Shown: piece after piece, positions 33,401-42,612 of the stretch | Numbering within the stretch: the stretch's first letter is position 1 | Layout: each line of letters begins with the position of its first letter | Source of the DNA: Patella vulgata | Taxonomy: Eukaryota; Mollusca; Gastropoda; Patellidae | DNA length: 64,000 bases | Assembly (NCBI RefSeq): GCF_932274485.2 | Contig: NC_065886.2 | Location: forward strand, 42,085,501 to 42,149,500 | Direction: 5' to 3' | The notes under the pieces: generated by a model | What the model was told of the DNA's origin: nothing | The model's input: the letters and a program-made list of their open reading frames with translations, nothing else | The model's database searches: none | Made by a program: the position numbers and the translations under genes

Positions 33401-36135
33401 CCAAAGTTATGGCCCTTGAATACTTTGTGATGCTCTAAAGGCTAAAGTTATCATCCGATTGACTTCAGATTGATACACAGAGTTTAAGATCTTGAGACGA
33501 ACAAGTATATTGATTTTCAATGAATTTTTATGTCTTGAACAGCTAAATCCATGATATTAAAAGTTTTGTATACAAAACGTTAGCATGGGGCAGAATTTTA
33601 TAAAAACAAACAAATTCTAATGGTTTTCTGATAATTACTTCATGAGTTGTTGCTCTTAATCAGATTTTAGTGTATTATAAATGTTTCATTACCGAAAAAA
33701 GTAAAAATATGCGGACGATTTAGCTGCTGTGGACGTATGTTTTGTTGCCTGGCAACCTATCTTTTCCAGTTTCATAACTTTAAAATGTTCTTTACGTATG
33801 TATTGATTGTCTTAATGTAAAACAGAAATGAAATGAAATGAAATGGGGTTTAACATCCTACTTGTCTGCTCCGACAGGACTAATGAAGATGGGCATATGC
33901 CATACACCGGCTCTACAGCCTACTCTTATATTGAATTTCAACTGTCAAGGTATCGTTTACATGCACACCAATGTGCCTCAAGTTTTTTTCCTATCCAAAC
34001 GACTATACCTTGTCCCTTGCCAGGCCCTCTGTCCCTCACCACTGACAAGGGGCTGAACCACGCCGGAAAATCCACATGAACTTCCTCTGCCAACGCAGGG
34101 ATCGAACGCTGAACCTGCAAGTTAGCAAGCCAACGTCTTACTCACTCATCCATTGTGCCTCTCTTAATGTAAAACTGCATGTTAAATTGATCTGTTGCAT
34201 TTCTAAAAAGGCAAATAAATTTGGTTACCATCTATAAACAGACCTAGTTTAATTATGTTTAAAATGTGCCATAATCCAAATGCCTTTATAATGGATGAAT
34301 TTTTTGAGATAAACACAAGAGAATTTGTCTGGACCAAAATGTTTCCAGATTTGAGTCTGATATTTTGTAATAACCTTTAAGATAATCCATGGATACAAGA
34401 ATTAGACTTCAAGATTTATCCAGAGGGCTGTTCTATTATAAAGCAAAATGCTTTAAAAAAGAAGAATTGGAGTTGGAAAATAGAAACAATAAATCCTTGT
34501 GGCTATCTATTTTTTTTTTAATTTATCATTTCTATTTTAAAAGAGGTGCCATCAAGAAACAAAAGATATTTGTCTGTCCTATTAGGCACCATTTTGGTGT
34601 GAACGGTACAATTAAGACAATTGTCTTCTGCTATGATGGGTCAGCTTGTGATAGTATGATATATTTATTTGTAAGACATTGATCAGTTACAATCCATAAT
34701 AGTTCAGCCTAAGATGGTGATTTGTCGCAATAAGATCAAGTTTTTGCGGCTCAGCTTTGAATGTATTCTGTCTAGACAGAAGATTATCGATAGCATTATC
34801 CTTTTTTGAAGTTGCTATCTTTTATTGAGGGCTATTTGTAACAAGACGGATCCATCATTATCATTAACCTTCGGACAATATTGATATCTCTAATATATAC
34901 ACGTCACATTCGATACAGAATGGCGTTATAACCTTTTACATATCCCATCAATAAGAACAAGTGTTACTGATGTGTATTCAATGATCTTTAGTCTGACCTT
35001 TTTTGACTTGAAGACAAAAACCAACTGTTAAATGGATTGAGTTAATTGAATTATCTTCTCAACTTCTAGGATATTTATTACTTTGTTTTAAAAAAAGGAT
35101 ACAATTAGTGTCTATATCCTTTAATGGGTTTTGAGTAAAGTACTGATCACATTTGACTGTATTATATTTGGTCTATTATTAATTCTGTTTTATATCCCAT
35201 TTTTAGAGAAATTTGAAGATCGCTGTGGGTTTTCTCTTTCTAGAAAAAAATTATGTTGAGACCATTATTATATGTCTGTCTGTCAGTTGTTAACCTACTT
35301 GTTAAAAAAGTGATTCAACCATAAATACATACGAATCAATTGTCAATGCCACCAAAATCCTGGATGGTTTGAAAGTACAGCTATAAGTTAACTCTAGGAC
35401 CACTAATCCACCAATACTTAATTCTGGAATGTATTGAAAAAAAGTTCCCCTTTTCATGTTTTGCATTTGCCTCCCTTATCCATTAACATGATTTATTATT
35501 TACAATGCCTGTGTGTTTGATGTGTCTTGTTCACAGATTTGTCTTCTGGGTTAGTTGATGTGTGGTGTGCTTCTTCTTCACTTACTATAATTATTGCAGT
35601 ACAGTAGCTAACTGGAAGAGATGATTTTTTTCCTGATGTTCCGAAAATAGGACATAGACCACTATTAATTCGACCACTATTAATTCTATTCATTTGGTTA
35701 CCCACAAATGTAGTTCCTTTAATTGATTGTCATTTTTTCTCCCTTTTTGCCCCCTTTTGCATGATTTTGAGCAAGACGTTGCCACATGTTGCTCCAACCG
35801 TGGTAGAATTTGTTCAACTCAGCTTGGGAGAAGGTTAGAGTCAGTCAAAGAGATGAGAAATAACATTAAAGTCTGTGGTGATGTTTGGCCAAATGTTGTG
35901 TGGCTTCCGATTTATCCACATTGTGTTATTTGTGGTTAAAACATTTTACAGAGAAGATAAGATCACATACAATTTGTCTAATTATTATCAACATTATTGT
36001 TTGAATAATTTCAGTATTGGTATGTTATGGGGAAGGTAGTCCTAGACGTTGTGGAGGACAGGGTGATCTACTATCTGGTAGCATGGGAATCTTCACTCAC
36101 TGGTCACATTCGGCGGTAGAATCTGACAATAGCAA
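15342..36135 (+). CDS. NAXD: ATP-dependent (S)-NAD(P)H-hydrate dehydratase, nine exons, 3' end not found
   Basis: NAXD repairs damaged hydrated NADH and NADPH by ATP-driven dehydration, working with the epimerase NAXE in mitochondria and cytosol. Exons read by eye: 15342-15402, 16452-16599, 18574-18619, 18889-18977, 19364-19481, 20744-20794, 21165-21269, 22157-22277, 36015-36135. All are bounded by AG/GT and the phases join without a break, giving about 286 codons. Family marks in order: [78 protein letters not shown], and the nucleotide-binding catalytic stretch [15 protein letters not shown]. These closely follow the vertebrate protein. The first 30 or so residues carry arginines and few acids, as in a mitochondrial leader. 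The expected final 45 or so residues (with the HGRSTTT-type motif) were not found by position 64000; they may lie beyond the window. The identification is very secure; the first exon and 3' end are less so. Confidence 0.95.
15789..15890 (-). mobile_element. SINE S1 fragment in NAXD intron 1
   Basis: Central S1 body only (GTCCCATCCGAATGACTAGA ... GACAAGGGGAAACCACG). Confidence 0.7.
16070..16138 (+). mobile_element. SINE S1 3' tail fragment
   Basis: CAGTTCGGAGCAAAACAGTA followed by GGACGTTAAACCCCATTTCA, the S1 3' end, in NAXD intron 1. Confidence 0.7.
16452..16599 (+). CDS. NAXD: NAXD exon 2, N-terminal part of the kinase-like fold
   Basis: Preceded by TTTACAG and followed by GTAAGT. It encodes the end of the leader ([12 protein letters not shown]) and then the family start, with [20 protein letters not shown] followed by GCQE. 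The HKGQxGR and GGCQEY motifs are typical of NAXD/NnrD proteins. It ends in phase 2, inside the glutamate codon of the QEYTGAP motif. Confidence 0.93.
17116..17872. repeat. insertion carrying a 91-bp direct repeat
   Basis: Interrupts the element at 17094-18560. It holds two near-identical copies of a 91-base segment (17193-17283 and 17694-17784, starting CTGTGGGGAAAGAAACAAAA), about 500 bases apart. No protein coding was seen. Confidence 0.6.
18184..18468 (+). mobile_element. SINE S2 nested in a satellite-type element in NAXD intron 2
   Basis: Complete S2: A box TGGCCGAATGGTTAGCAC, B box GGTTTTGAATCCCCGG, tail TTTAACCCCATTTCTCTCTC. It is flanked by TTGAAAAAGAT (18173-18183 and 18469-18479), and the surrounding satellite-type element resumes after it. 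Confidence 0.85.
18574..18619 (+). CDS. NAXD: NAXD exon 3 ([15 protein letters not shown])
   Basis: A 46-base exon between ATTGCAG and GTAAGT, encoding a core stretch nearly identical to the vertebrate protein. Its acceptor lies only 11-14 bases after the end of a satellite-type mobile element (17094-18560), whose last bases are pyrimidine-rich. Confidence 0.95.
18889..18977 (+). CDS. NAXD: NAXD exon 4 ([14 protein letters not shown]...)
   Basis: Bounded by TTTACAG and GTAAGT. It encodes [20 protein letters not shown] and then SPELIVHPI, a strongly conserved part of the family. It ends in phase 2, which matches the next exon. Confidence 0.95.
19364..19481 (+). CDS. NAXD: NAXD exon 5 ([17 protein letters not shown])
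   Basis: Bounded by TTTTCAG and GTAAGT. It holds a variable serine/threonine-rich linker followed by the conserved [17 protein letters not shown] stretch; GPGLGR is a ligand-binding loop in this ribokinase-like fold. It ends in phase 0. Confidence 0.95.
19690..19962. repeat. foldback repeat around a (TC)n run
   Basis: Arms of about 65 bases pair across the centre: left CATGCAAAAGGGGGGAAAGA, right TTTCTCCCCTTTTGCATGGC. Between them lies a TC run (19819-19862). Probably a decayed inverted-repeat element with an expanded microsatellite. Confidence 0.6.
19995..20215 (+). repeat. interspersed repeat, copy in NAXD intron 5
   Basis: Matches the 14735 copy through CTTCAAGTTTGTGTATCTCA, AAAGACATGGCCATTTGTAG and GGCAAAGAGACTAGAATTAA. 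Confidence 0.55.
20293..20682 (+). mobile_element. TTAA-ended inverted-repeat element, copy 1
   Basis: Left end TTAAAGATACATTATGTAAG and right end (read inward) TTAAACATGCATTATGCAAG, in NAXD intron 5. The 390 bases between are AT-rich and non-coding. The TTAA at both ends resembles piggyBac-type insertion, but no transposase is present to confirm it. Confidence 0.7.
20744..20794 (+). CDS. NAXD: NAXD exon 6 (CLPIVIDA)
   Basis: A 51-base exon bounded by TTTGCAG and GTAAGT. It encodes 17 residues ending in CLPIVIDA. With the next exon this gives the family signature PIVIDADGL. Confidence 0.93.
21165..21269 (+). CDS. NAXD: NAXD exon 7 (DGLFLIT...[10 protein letters not shown])
   Basis: Preceded by TTGACAG. 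It encodes [20 protein letters not shown] and then [15 protein letters not shown]; the TPN..EF.RL motif corresponds to TPH.GE..RL of bacterial relatives. The donor could be GTATTA at 21270 or GTGGTA three bases earlier; the first is chosen because the family has a valine here. Confidence 0.93.
21453..21806. mobile_element. 354-bp TIR element in NAXD intron 7
   Basis: Left end TTAAAGGGACAATAACACTC and right end read inward TTAAAGGCTCAATACCACTC, followed on both sides by TTGYTG. Non-coding interior. Confidence 0.75.
22157..22277 (+). CDS. NAXD: NAXD exon 8 ([10 protein letters not shown])
   Basis: Preceded by TGTACAG and followed by GTATTT. It encodes a variable loop and then [20 protein letters not shown], where the VQKG lysine-glycine is a conserved binding-site element. 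It ends in phase 1 and joins exon 9 to give DGDKVLVC. Confidence 0.93.
23173..23379 (-). mobile_element. possible fossil Ty3/gypsy-like RNase H fragment
   Basis: A short - strand open frame contains [18 protein letters not shown], reminiscent of the TDH.aL.yL stretch of LTR-element RNase H. Nothing else of such an element was seen nearby. It is an old, isolated fragment at best, and chance similarity is possible. Confidence 0.3.
24152..24462 (+). mobile_element. SINE S2 with 13-bp target-site duplication
   Basis: Complete S2 copy. It is flanked by CTCTTTACTTGTG at 24139-24151 and 24463-24475, and interrupts an older 'gcctggcaacc' repeat. The tail is a long CT run. Confidence 0.85.
24431..24467 (+). 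repeat. (CT)n microsatellite (S2 tail)
   Basis: A perfect CT run ending the S2 copy at 24152. It is the expanded SINE tail. Confidence 0.95.
25210..25352 (+). mobile_element. SINE family S3 with target-site duplication
   Basis: A 143-base unit with a B box (GGGTTCGATCCCAGTG) and the tail AATGTTAAACTTCATTTCAT. It is flanked by TTCCACTGTAGATT (25196-25209) and TTCCACTTTAGATT (25353-25366). The body differs from S1 and S2, but the tail resembles theirs. Confidence 0.7.
25367..29057. other. intronic sequence, nothing recognised
   Basis: Inside NAXD intron 8. The 121-codon - strand frame at 27222-27587 has lysine-rich low-complexity content, no motif and no visible splice context. A weak start of the 'gtcgtc' repeat may lie at about 28090. 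Confidence 0.5.
29058..29232 (+). mobile_element. TTAA-ended element, copy 4 (left half)
   Basis: Left end TTAAAACAGCATTAGGTAAG and CAGTTCTTGCTATAATAG. At about 29232 the sequence changes into the 'gcctggcaacc' repeat, so the right half was lost or replaced. Confidence 0.6.
29232..29705 (+). repeat. 'gcctggcaacc' repeat, 3' part
   Basis: Contains TTTCAATGATTTCCAATAAT, GTGGACGCTCAAGAGTCTAA and the end TTGCCTGGCAACCTATCTTT, matching the 33214 copy. Confidence 0.6.
29738..30005 (+). mobile_element. SINE S1, old copy
   Basis: Starts at the B-box region (GATCCAGGGTTCTATTCCC) and runs through the body to CATAGAACACTGCATGGC. Many substitutions, no clear tail. Confidence 0.65.
30302..30425 (+). mobile_element. 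SINE S1 short form (head fused to tail)
   Basis: A box region, B box (CAATGTTCGATCCCTGCATT) and then directly CGGAGCAGAACACTAGGGCG and a TTAAACCCTATTTCATTTCA tail. The body is missing, as at 568-682. A separate tail-only piece is at 30690-30733. Confidence 0.7.
30938..31313 (-). mobile_element. TTAA-ended inverted-repeat element, copy 2
   Basis: Reverse-orientation relative of the 20293 element. It shares the ends (TTAAACATACATTATGCAAG), CAGTTCTTGCTATAATAG and GACCTGCAAT in the interior. Length 376 bases. Confidence 0.7.
31314..33213. other. intronic sequence, nothing recognised
   Basis: Inside NAXD intron 8, AT-rich. No coding frame above about 60 codons and no repeat recognised. Confidence 0.5.
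33214..33770 (+). repeat. 'gtccgtccg ... gcctggcaacc' repeat, long copy
   Basis: Starts TATACGCCCACATTGAAATG and TATTGTCGTCGCCCCCGTCC, then tandem subunits of about 140 bases with GCCAAAGTTATGGCCCTTGA. It ends TTGCCTGGCAACCTATCTTT. Related pieces are at 14545-14650 (start), 23750-24560 (broken by an S2 SINE) and 29232-29705 (end). Function unknown. Confidence 0.65.
33824..34162 (-). mobile_element. SINE S1 with 13-bp target-site duplication
   Basis: Complete reverse-orientation S1 from the GAAATGAAATGAAATGGGG tail to a CTCACTCATCCATTGTGCC head. It is flanked by CTTAATGTAAAAC at 33811-33823 and 34163-34175. Confidence 0.85.
36015..36135 (+). CDS. NAXD: NAXD exon 9 with catalytic GGQGDLLSG
   Basis: Preceded by TTTCAG and followed by GTAAGA. 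It encodes [20 protein letters not shown] and then [20 protein letters not shown]. The aspartate of GQGD is the family's catalytic base. It follows a 13.7-kb intron. It ends in phase 2, so at least one more coding exon must follow. Confidence 0.95.
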
Positions 36136-37929
36136 GTAAGATTTAGAAATTTTATTTTGTCCTTTTTACAAGCATAACACTACAATCATGGAAGCATAAC
36201 ACTAAAATCATGCAGGAAATTATGTGTAAACTATACGAAGGATGTTAATCCTTTTGTTATTTATATAAAATTGTTACAATACATGCAAATATCATACCCG
36301 AATGATCATCATTTGATTTACATGTAAAACATACAAAAATCATGTGATATACAAAATGTAAAACAAGTACAGAAATCATGTGATTAACAAAATGATGAAT
36401 ACAGAAATCATAATATACAAAACATGACCAGTACAGAATTGATATAAAAGTAATTGACATTCAGTAATTATCTACCAGCTATATATTTTCACTCTGCTTC
36501 TGACACAGGTACTTTAATTTTACTTTTAACATTTCAATAAAGTTGAATGCTTCTTTTAATTCATGTCTTGATTATGTTAATTACAGGTTTTGGACTTGAA
36601 AATAACAGCCAAATCAAGCTACTTGCCAGAAGAAAATATGACTTGTTACATGATTTGAACAATATTTTCAAGTCCAAGACATTGCATGAATCAAACACTG
36701 AATAAGACTACAACATGCATCCCAAACAATCACTATTCAATACATGGAAATAACATATCATACATAATATCAGTCTACGCAGACAAGTTTTTATTGATTC
36801 TGGCACCACCGTTATTATTTATGGGAATGAATGCAGAGAAAACTGTGATTCAAAACAAAACAACTCGTTCATGTACACAAATTAGGTTACCCATTAGTTT
36901 ATTTACATAAATAGTGGTATTCATTCACAAAAAAACAACAACTGACATCCTTTCATTCAAATACAAAATGATTCATATAAAGTTCAATACAGCAGAATAT
37001 TGATGGCATCTTCCTGTTAGTTGTTACAGTTTTGTAGCCCAATGTTATTCTTGTTTTTAAAAAAAAATGTAACAATTCTGAATGCATTTTTAGATCATCT
37101 GGTGATCTGTAGCAAATCCCCCTTTTTGTTAGAACATATTTGATAGCAAAGTTGATGAGCTGTGATGAATAGAATTTATGATGACATGCAGGTTATTAGT
37201 TACTGTGGGTATAATAGAAGCGTTGATGAGACCAAACACTGTAATGTTGACAATAGCTGTTTAAAATCTTAATAATATTTACTCTCGGCTCTTTCTATCC
37301 TAGTTTATAGGACAGATTAGAGATTTAGTCTGTTTGTAAATGACTCTTTTAAATCTAGATTTATAGAATCTGCCATACCAGATTAGAAAAATAGCCTAAA
37401 GAAAATGATTAACACACCAAGGATTAATATTTTAAGAATAGAGACAAGATTTTTTCCTTTATAAAAAAAAGACTGTGACATAGTGTGATGTGTTTTTTGG
37501 CGGAAATAATGTATACATATATTTGAAATATAAGATATATGAACATTTGAAAAAGGCAGAAAGAAATGGATTTGAGTGTTGATTAATTAGAAGTCCCCCC
37601 CCCCCCAAAAAAAAAACCCCAACCCAAACAACACAAACGAAAAGCAAGTGAGGAAACATGATACATGTAAATCAATTCTCAGCAAATTAGCACATTGGTA
37701 CTATATGAAAATCGATACATAACTGCAGCTTTTTCATTCAAGACACTTGCCCGAAGAATGAGCCAATCTACAACGCGGAACCCAGAACCTTTCTACAAGA
37801 TTTTCAGTACAGTAAAAGGGTCAAACTATAATCATTAAGGACCAAAATTACTATTTCTGATGTAGGATTCACTTTAATAGTGTAAATGAAAATCGGGCCG
37901 GGCCCATTTATTACAGTACACACATGTTT
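36136..37929. other. downstream of NAXD exon 9, nothing firmly recognised
   Basis: An acceptor-like TTAATTACAG ends at 36586; used in phase it would give only SKFWT and a stop, so it is noted but not called. C and A homopolymers occur at 37597-37616. Confidence 0.5.
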
Positions 37930-38185
37930 AGTAGTGCCATCTACTACTAAGCATAACCTTGCCGTCCCAAAATATAAACTCAGCTCCTATGAAGCTCACT
38001 CATTTGGTGTTGAAGCTGCCAATTTGTGGAACTTGCTACCTGAAAATCTTAGATCCTGACCATAGACTCCTTTAAATCCTGACTGAAAACATTCTTATCT
38101 GAGAAATATTTCCAAGAGTGTGTTTTTTTTGTAGCATTATGTGAAAATAATGTGATATAAATGGACTCATTATTATCATTATTAG
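37930..38185 (+). mobile_element. LINE 3' fragment (CR1/L2-like)
   Basis: The + strand translates as AVPKYKLSSYEAHSFGVEAA then NLWNLLPENLRS, and in the following bases SFKS.LKTFLF-like text. This is the conserved C-terminal stretch of CR1/L2-type reverse transcriptases. It runs into an A+T tail with ATTATTATC repeats, typical of their 3' ends. It contains stops and is short, so it is an old 5'-truncated copy. Confidence 0.6.
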
Positions 38186-38994
38186 TGACAGTAACCACTT
38201 CCCTGCTGGACCATAGGCAGATTAGAAAAGTCCCATACAGAACCATGCTGAGAATATTCTAGTAATTCGGAACAACACCTTTAATTTTATCTTGTCCAGA
38301 TATGGATCTGGTATGACACACTTTGTTGAGGCCCCACATAAATGGTGTTTAAGTCATTTTCATTACAAATAAAATACATGAAAAAGATCAGACAAATAAC
38401 AAGTTATTTTATGAACTGCAGACCAAAGTGTAATTGTGAAAGAGTCCTTATTTACTACTTGATATATACCATTAAACTACTCCATCAACAAGGACCTTCC
38501 GGATACAGTTTTGTTTTAAACTCAGCCACGCAGACGGTCTTGAACAACATCTTCTATGTTATGAGATGAGAAATTACTACGTAACTGTAAGAAATAACTG
38601 TCAGTTTCCTCCAGCTAAAGTTTCATCAAATGTTTTTTTTTCTACAGGAGTGAAAGCTAATTAACGGGTCTAAGATTATATATGGACTAACAACAATACT
38701 ACGTACAGATTAAACTATATGCTAGAGGACTATAATGTCTGGACATGACTAAAATGAAATGTCAAAATACTTACATAGCTTAAAGATAAGATATGGTATT
38801 GTTTTCTTGTCAAGTCATCAATTAACAGTATTATATATAGAATATATTATGTGTATGGTGGATTTATATTTATAATAATTTCTATTTAAAAACAAGTATG
38901 CATGTACTATATGAAACATGAACCAAGCATGATGTTGATGCAGCCATCTTGGAATCATGAAGTACTGTAATATTAAATGCTGATGTGCCATTGC

Positions 38995-39320
38995 TTAAAG
39001 ATACATTATGGGAGATTCGATAATGAGTTGGCAGTTCTCCCTATAATAGTTAAAAACTAGATAATGTAAAGGCAATTTGCTGAAAATTTCAGTCAAATTG
39101 ATCCATTATGAACCTTAAACTAAGCGATCGAAATTTCCACCTAGCCTCGATCATGCTATCATTTCACAGCTGTCATACACACAAAGACTAAATAAACTTT
39201 TTCAAATGTATCAGATGGAAGCAGAATAAATACTTAACAAAATTCTCAAAGTATACTGATTTAGGACTTAAAATGTCGACCAACTAGCTTAATGTCTGTT
39301 CTCAAGTGCAAGAGCAGCTA
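38995..39320 (+). mobile_element. TTAA-ended element, copy 3 (right end unclear)
   Basis: Left end TTAAAGATACATTATGGGAG and interior CTATAATAGTTAAAAACTAG match copies 1 and 2. The right end has diverged. Confidence 0.5.
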
Positions 39321-42204
39321 ATTTGAAGAAACTGCCCCCAGGTCTGCACCTTTCCAACCAGTAAAATGGATGAGAAAAGTCATTATATTTGTCAGAATCC
39401 ACAGCACCTTCTGATCATCTTAACAGCATCCAGTGTGAAATCTATTTCTTTATGTCTTATAAGGATTATGACTATTTTGGTTCAAAGAGTTCAGTATTGA
39501 AACCTTTTTGTTTATATTTGGGAAAATGTATTAATTTCATTTAGAATCAATAACATCATATACTTGAATGGCCCTTTTTGATTTTATAGTATTGTAACTA
39601 TTACATTATTCTTTCTGTTATGTAATGATTAGTTTATAATCTGAAATGCACATTACATACTGTTCTCATTTGATTTGTTCTAAGTTATAATGTTTCGTTA
39701 TAGTACATTGCATGACATAAAACATATAAGATGGGGTATAGCAATCATTTGTCTTGACAAGACTAGTCCGAATCGAAGAAACTACTATTAAAAGATTACT
39801 CTAAATGTTCTTCCTCCATTTTCTAAATGATCAATTGCAAATAATACAAATGTTCATGAACTAAGTTTATATGATCATTGCTTGAAACCCATTTGTTTCA
39901 TAAAAGCCAAAATAATTAATTATTTGTATTGGCTTCATTGGTGTTCATATATTAGCAGCGTCGATAACAATTTCACACCCATCTTGTTTTAATAGGTAGC
40001 CTATAATTGTAGGTGTATATTCTGATGAAAATCATACGAGAATATGGCTACAACGACTGTCTTGATTATGGTATTTATGTAACAAACAAGTGAAATCACT
40101 CCTTTAAGTATGCTTATTTGTCTCGCTCATTTCATATAAAAAAAATTATTCCGTAGTTAATTGTTTTATTCTAGTAGGGGATTAAGGAATTGGTCAGGTG
40201 TTAATGAGTACACCACCCCGGTTGAGTATATGGTAATTAAGGATATGACATTTCTAATATACATTCGGTCATTGTGATGTCACTTGCTTTTGAGGGGATT
40301 AAAAGTGTTGGCAAAGTCGTAGACTGTAGGTCTGTATTTGCAACTTTGAATGAAGATAACTCAATTAATTTTTTTTCAGATTGCTGTGATCTTGCCGTAA
40401 AGTGTATATTCTAACCACTGGCTATAAGTACATAACATTTTGTTTGGTCATTTTATGTGCTCTTTAAATATATATATATATAGGACACATCATAGTGGAA
40501 TAAACATACATATAGTTAAATATACTCTACATATTACAGTCGAACGCACATCACAGTTAAATATAATTAAATTACATATTTCCGGCCAATACACATTTGA
40601 TATCACAGTCGCAAGCACATTATGTACCTGAGCTGAATAGGCCTACACACAACGAATTTTACAAATACATAAAAGTTAAAGACATTAACATCTCTTTCTG
40701 TGTGCCTGTAACTGTATTTTACTTTACGTGTGTGTTAATTAAATTTTAAACACTTAGTTTTAACAGTTTTTTGTTTATTTACATCAGTAAAAAAAATAAT
40801 TCTGCCTTAATTAATATTTAATCGAACCACTTTTTATTGTTAATTACTATTTCATCAGTAAGTCGGGAAAAAAAACTTACTTTTCTCTAATTACCCATGA
40901 GATTCTGTTCGTTTTTAGTCAATTGAAGAATCAATCTGAAGTTTGACTTAGTAAGTTCTCTGCTGGAAGTGCAGAAAACAAGCCTCAACAATAGATATTA
41001 CATGACAACCAGACATTATTTACTTACTAGAACAGCAGCTGTCATGCATGCGTAGAATTCTTATTGGTAATTAAGCAAGACAGGATATATGTTGGGGAAT
41101 TATTCTAAATGTGTAGATGTGTAAACCCTATTAACTCATGTCAACTTTTAAAGAGTCGTCTTGGAAAAGATCAGCTGTTTTGCATAACTCATTGCGGAAT
41201 TACTCGACTGTTTTGCAAACTTTTGCGCCAGAGTAAAACTACGATATTTCACAATTAAGATTTAATCCTACAGCAGCGGAAACTGCAGACAAATTATGTG
41301 AGAAGGGCTAAAGATTTCTGTTCTTGGAATAAACCTAAATATTTTAGATAGCATCTTAATATAAATTGCTGCTGTATTTGTTGGCATTTGATTGGCTAAT
41401 AGTTCTCTTGCCAAATTTTGTACTTTTTTTGGGGTTCTGAAAAAAAATGTTATTTAGATATGTGCCACAGAATTGTAATGTTTAATGCCAGTTTCTAGAT
41501 ATTTGTTTTAAAGTAAAGAATTTTTATCATGAACAAATGTTCAATGTCAAATAAATATAAGGTTGTGTTTTTTGTTGAAAAAACAGAATTTTTTTTTTAG
41601 GGTAATGGTAGGTTTAGAAATAGTGTAATTTAAAGTATTAGTAACCCAAAGCTAACGGACACAATAATATATTGATTTCAGCATAATCACTGCATCCGCA
41701 GAACATTTTTTGCATGAACCTTAGTCATGATGCCTGCTATTATCGTATAATTTTCATATAATGGAATATCTGTAAATATCCAAGTTGCATACTCATAGCA
41801 AGTAAATGCAAAACAACTGATGAGTAATCTTTAGTTTTTCCCCATTTTTCTGATTAAATCTAGTAGTTATTTGAGAGTTGTTTCAAATTATGTATGCTGA
41901 ACAAAAATACAGACCAGATGAATTTGAGAAGCTAATAAACCAATTACATCTCAAGTTAGGTACAAGTAGTCAAAGAAATGTTCTATACAGAGCATGGTTT
42001 TGCTTTGTAGAACACTTCATGCCACTTCTTATCTACCATTTTTTGGATTACTTCGAAACAAAATGCGGTTTGACATCCTACTTTTTTGCACAAACTTGTA
42101 GGGGGGAGGGGGAGTTTGACCGAACACTGGCATTTTCAACTACCCATCATCAAATTACAACTATCAAAGTTTCTTTTACAATGGTTAACATATTGTGCAC
42201 GTTG
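39321..42204. other. no gene recognised
   Basis: AT-rich, with a short (TA)n at 40468-40483. No coding frame with recognisable content. Confidence 0.5.
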
Positions 42205-42612
42205 GATCAGAAGGTCTGTCATTGAGTCAAGTGTCCAACCGCGTGGATTTTCTCCAGGTCCTCCGGTATCCTCCCACTGCTAAAGACCCCTAAGCGCAAG
42301 CGAATTATTGAAATAAAATTGAACCATGTGTTAGTCCCAAAATGACCTAGTTTGCATCGAGTGGACGTTAAACCCAATTTTTCTCTATCTCTTTGAGTCA
42401 AGTGGTGTTGTTGCGATTCCCCGCTTATACTTGACAAGGAGTAGGGTTGCCTATCGAACCTCGTGGGTTTTCTCCAAGTCCTCCGGTTTCCTCCTACTGC
42501 TAAAAACATGAAACACAAGCGCATAATTGAAATAAAATTGAACCATATGTTAGTGCTGAAATGTCTTAGTTTGTGTTGGATGGACATTAAACCCCATTCC
42601 TCTCTCTCTCTC
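42205..42612 (+). mobile_element. two S2 SINE units head to tail
   Basis: A head-truncated unit (42205-42398) with tail AAACCCAATTTTTCTC runs straight into a second unit (about 42393-42612) that begins at GAGTCAAGTGG and ends CCCCATTCCTCTCTCTC. Both lack the A box. Confidence 0.7.

Larger units (their letters stand above)
22278..36014 (+). other. NAXD intron 8 (13.7 kb), repeat-filled
   Basis: No host exon was recognised inside this intron. It holds copies of all three SINE families, at least two TTAA-ended inverted-repeat elements and several copies of a 'gtccgtccg / gcctggcaacc' repeat. One 121-codon open frame (27222-27587, - strand) shows no recognisable motif. The intron is much longer than its neighbours (0.3-2 kb). 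Confidence 0.8.

Noticed and set aside
36915-36990. KTTTDILSF, faintly like the TTTSDMI part of NAXD
   Set aside because: No glycine/arginine before it, no acceptor in phase and no similarity on either side.
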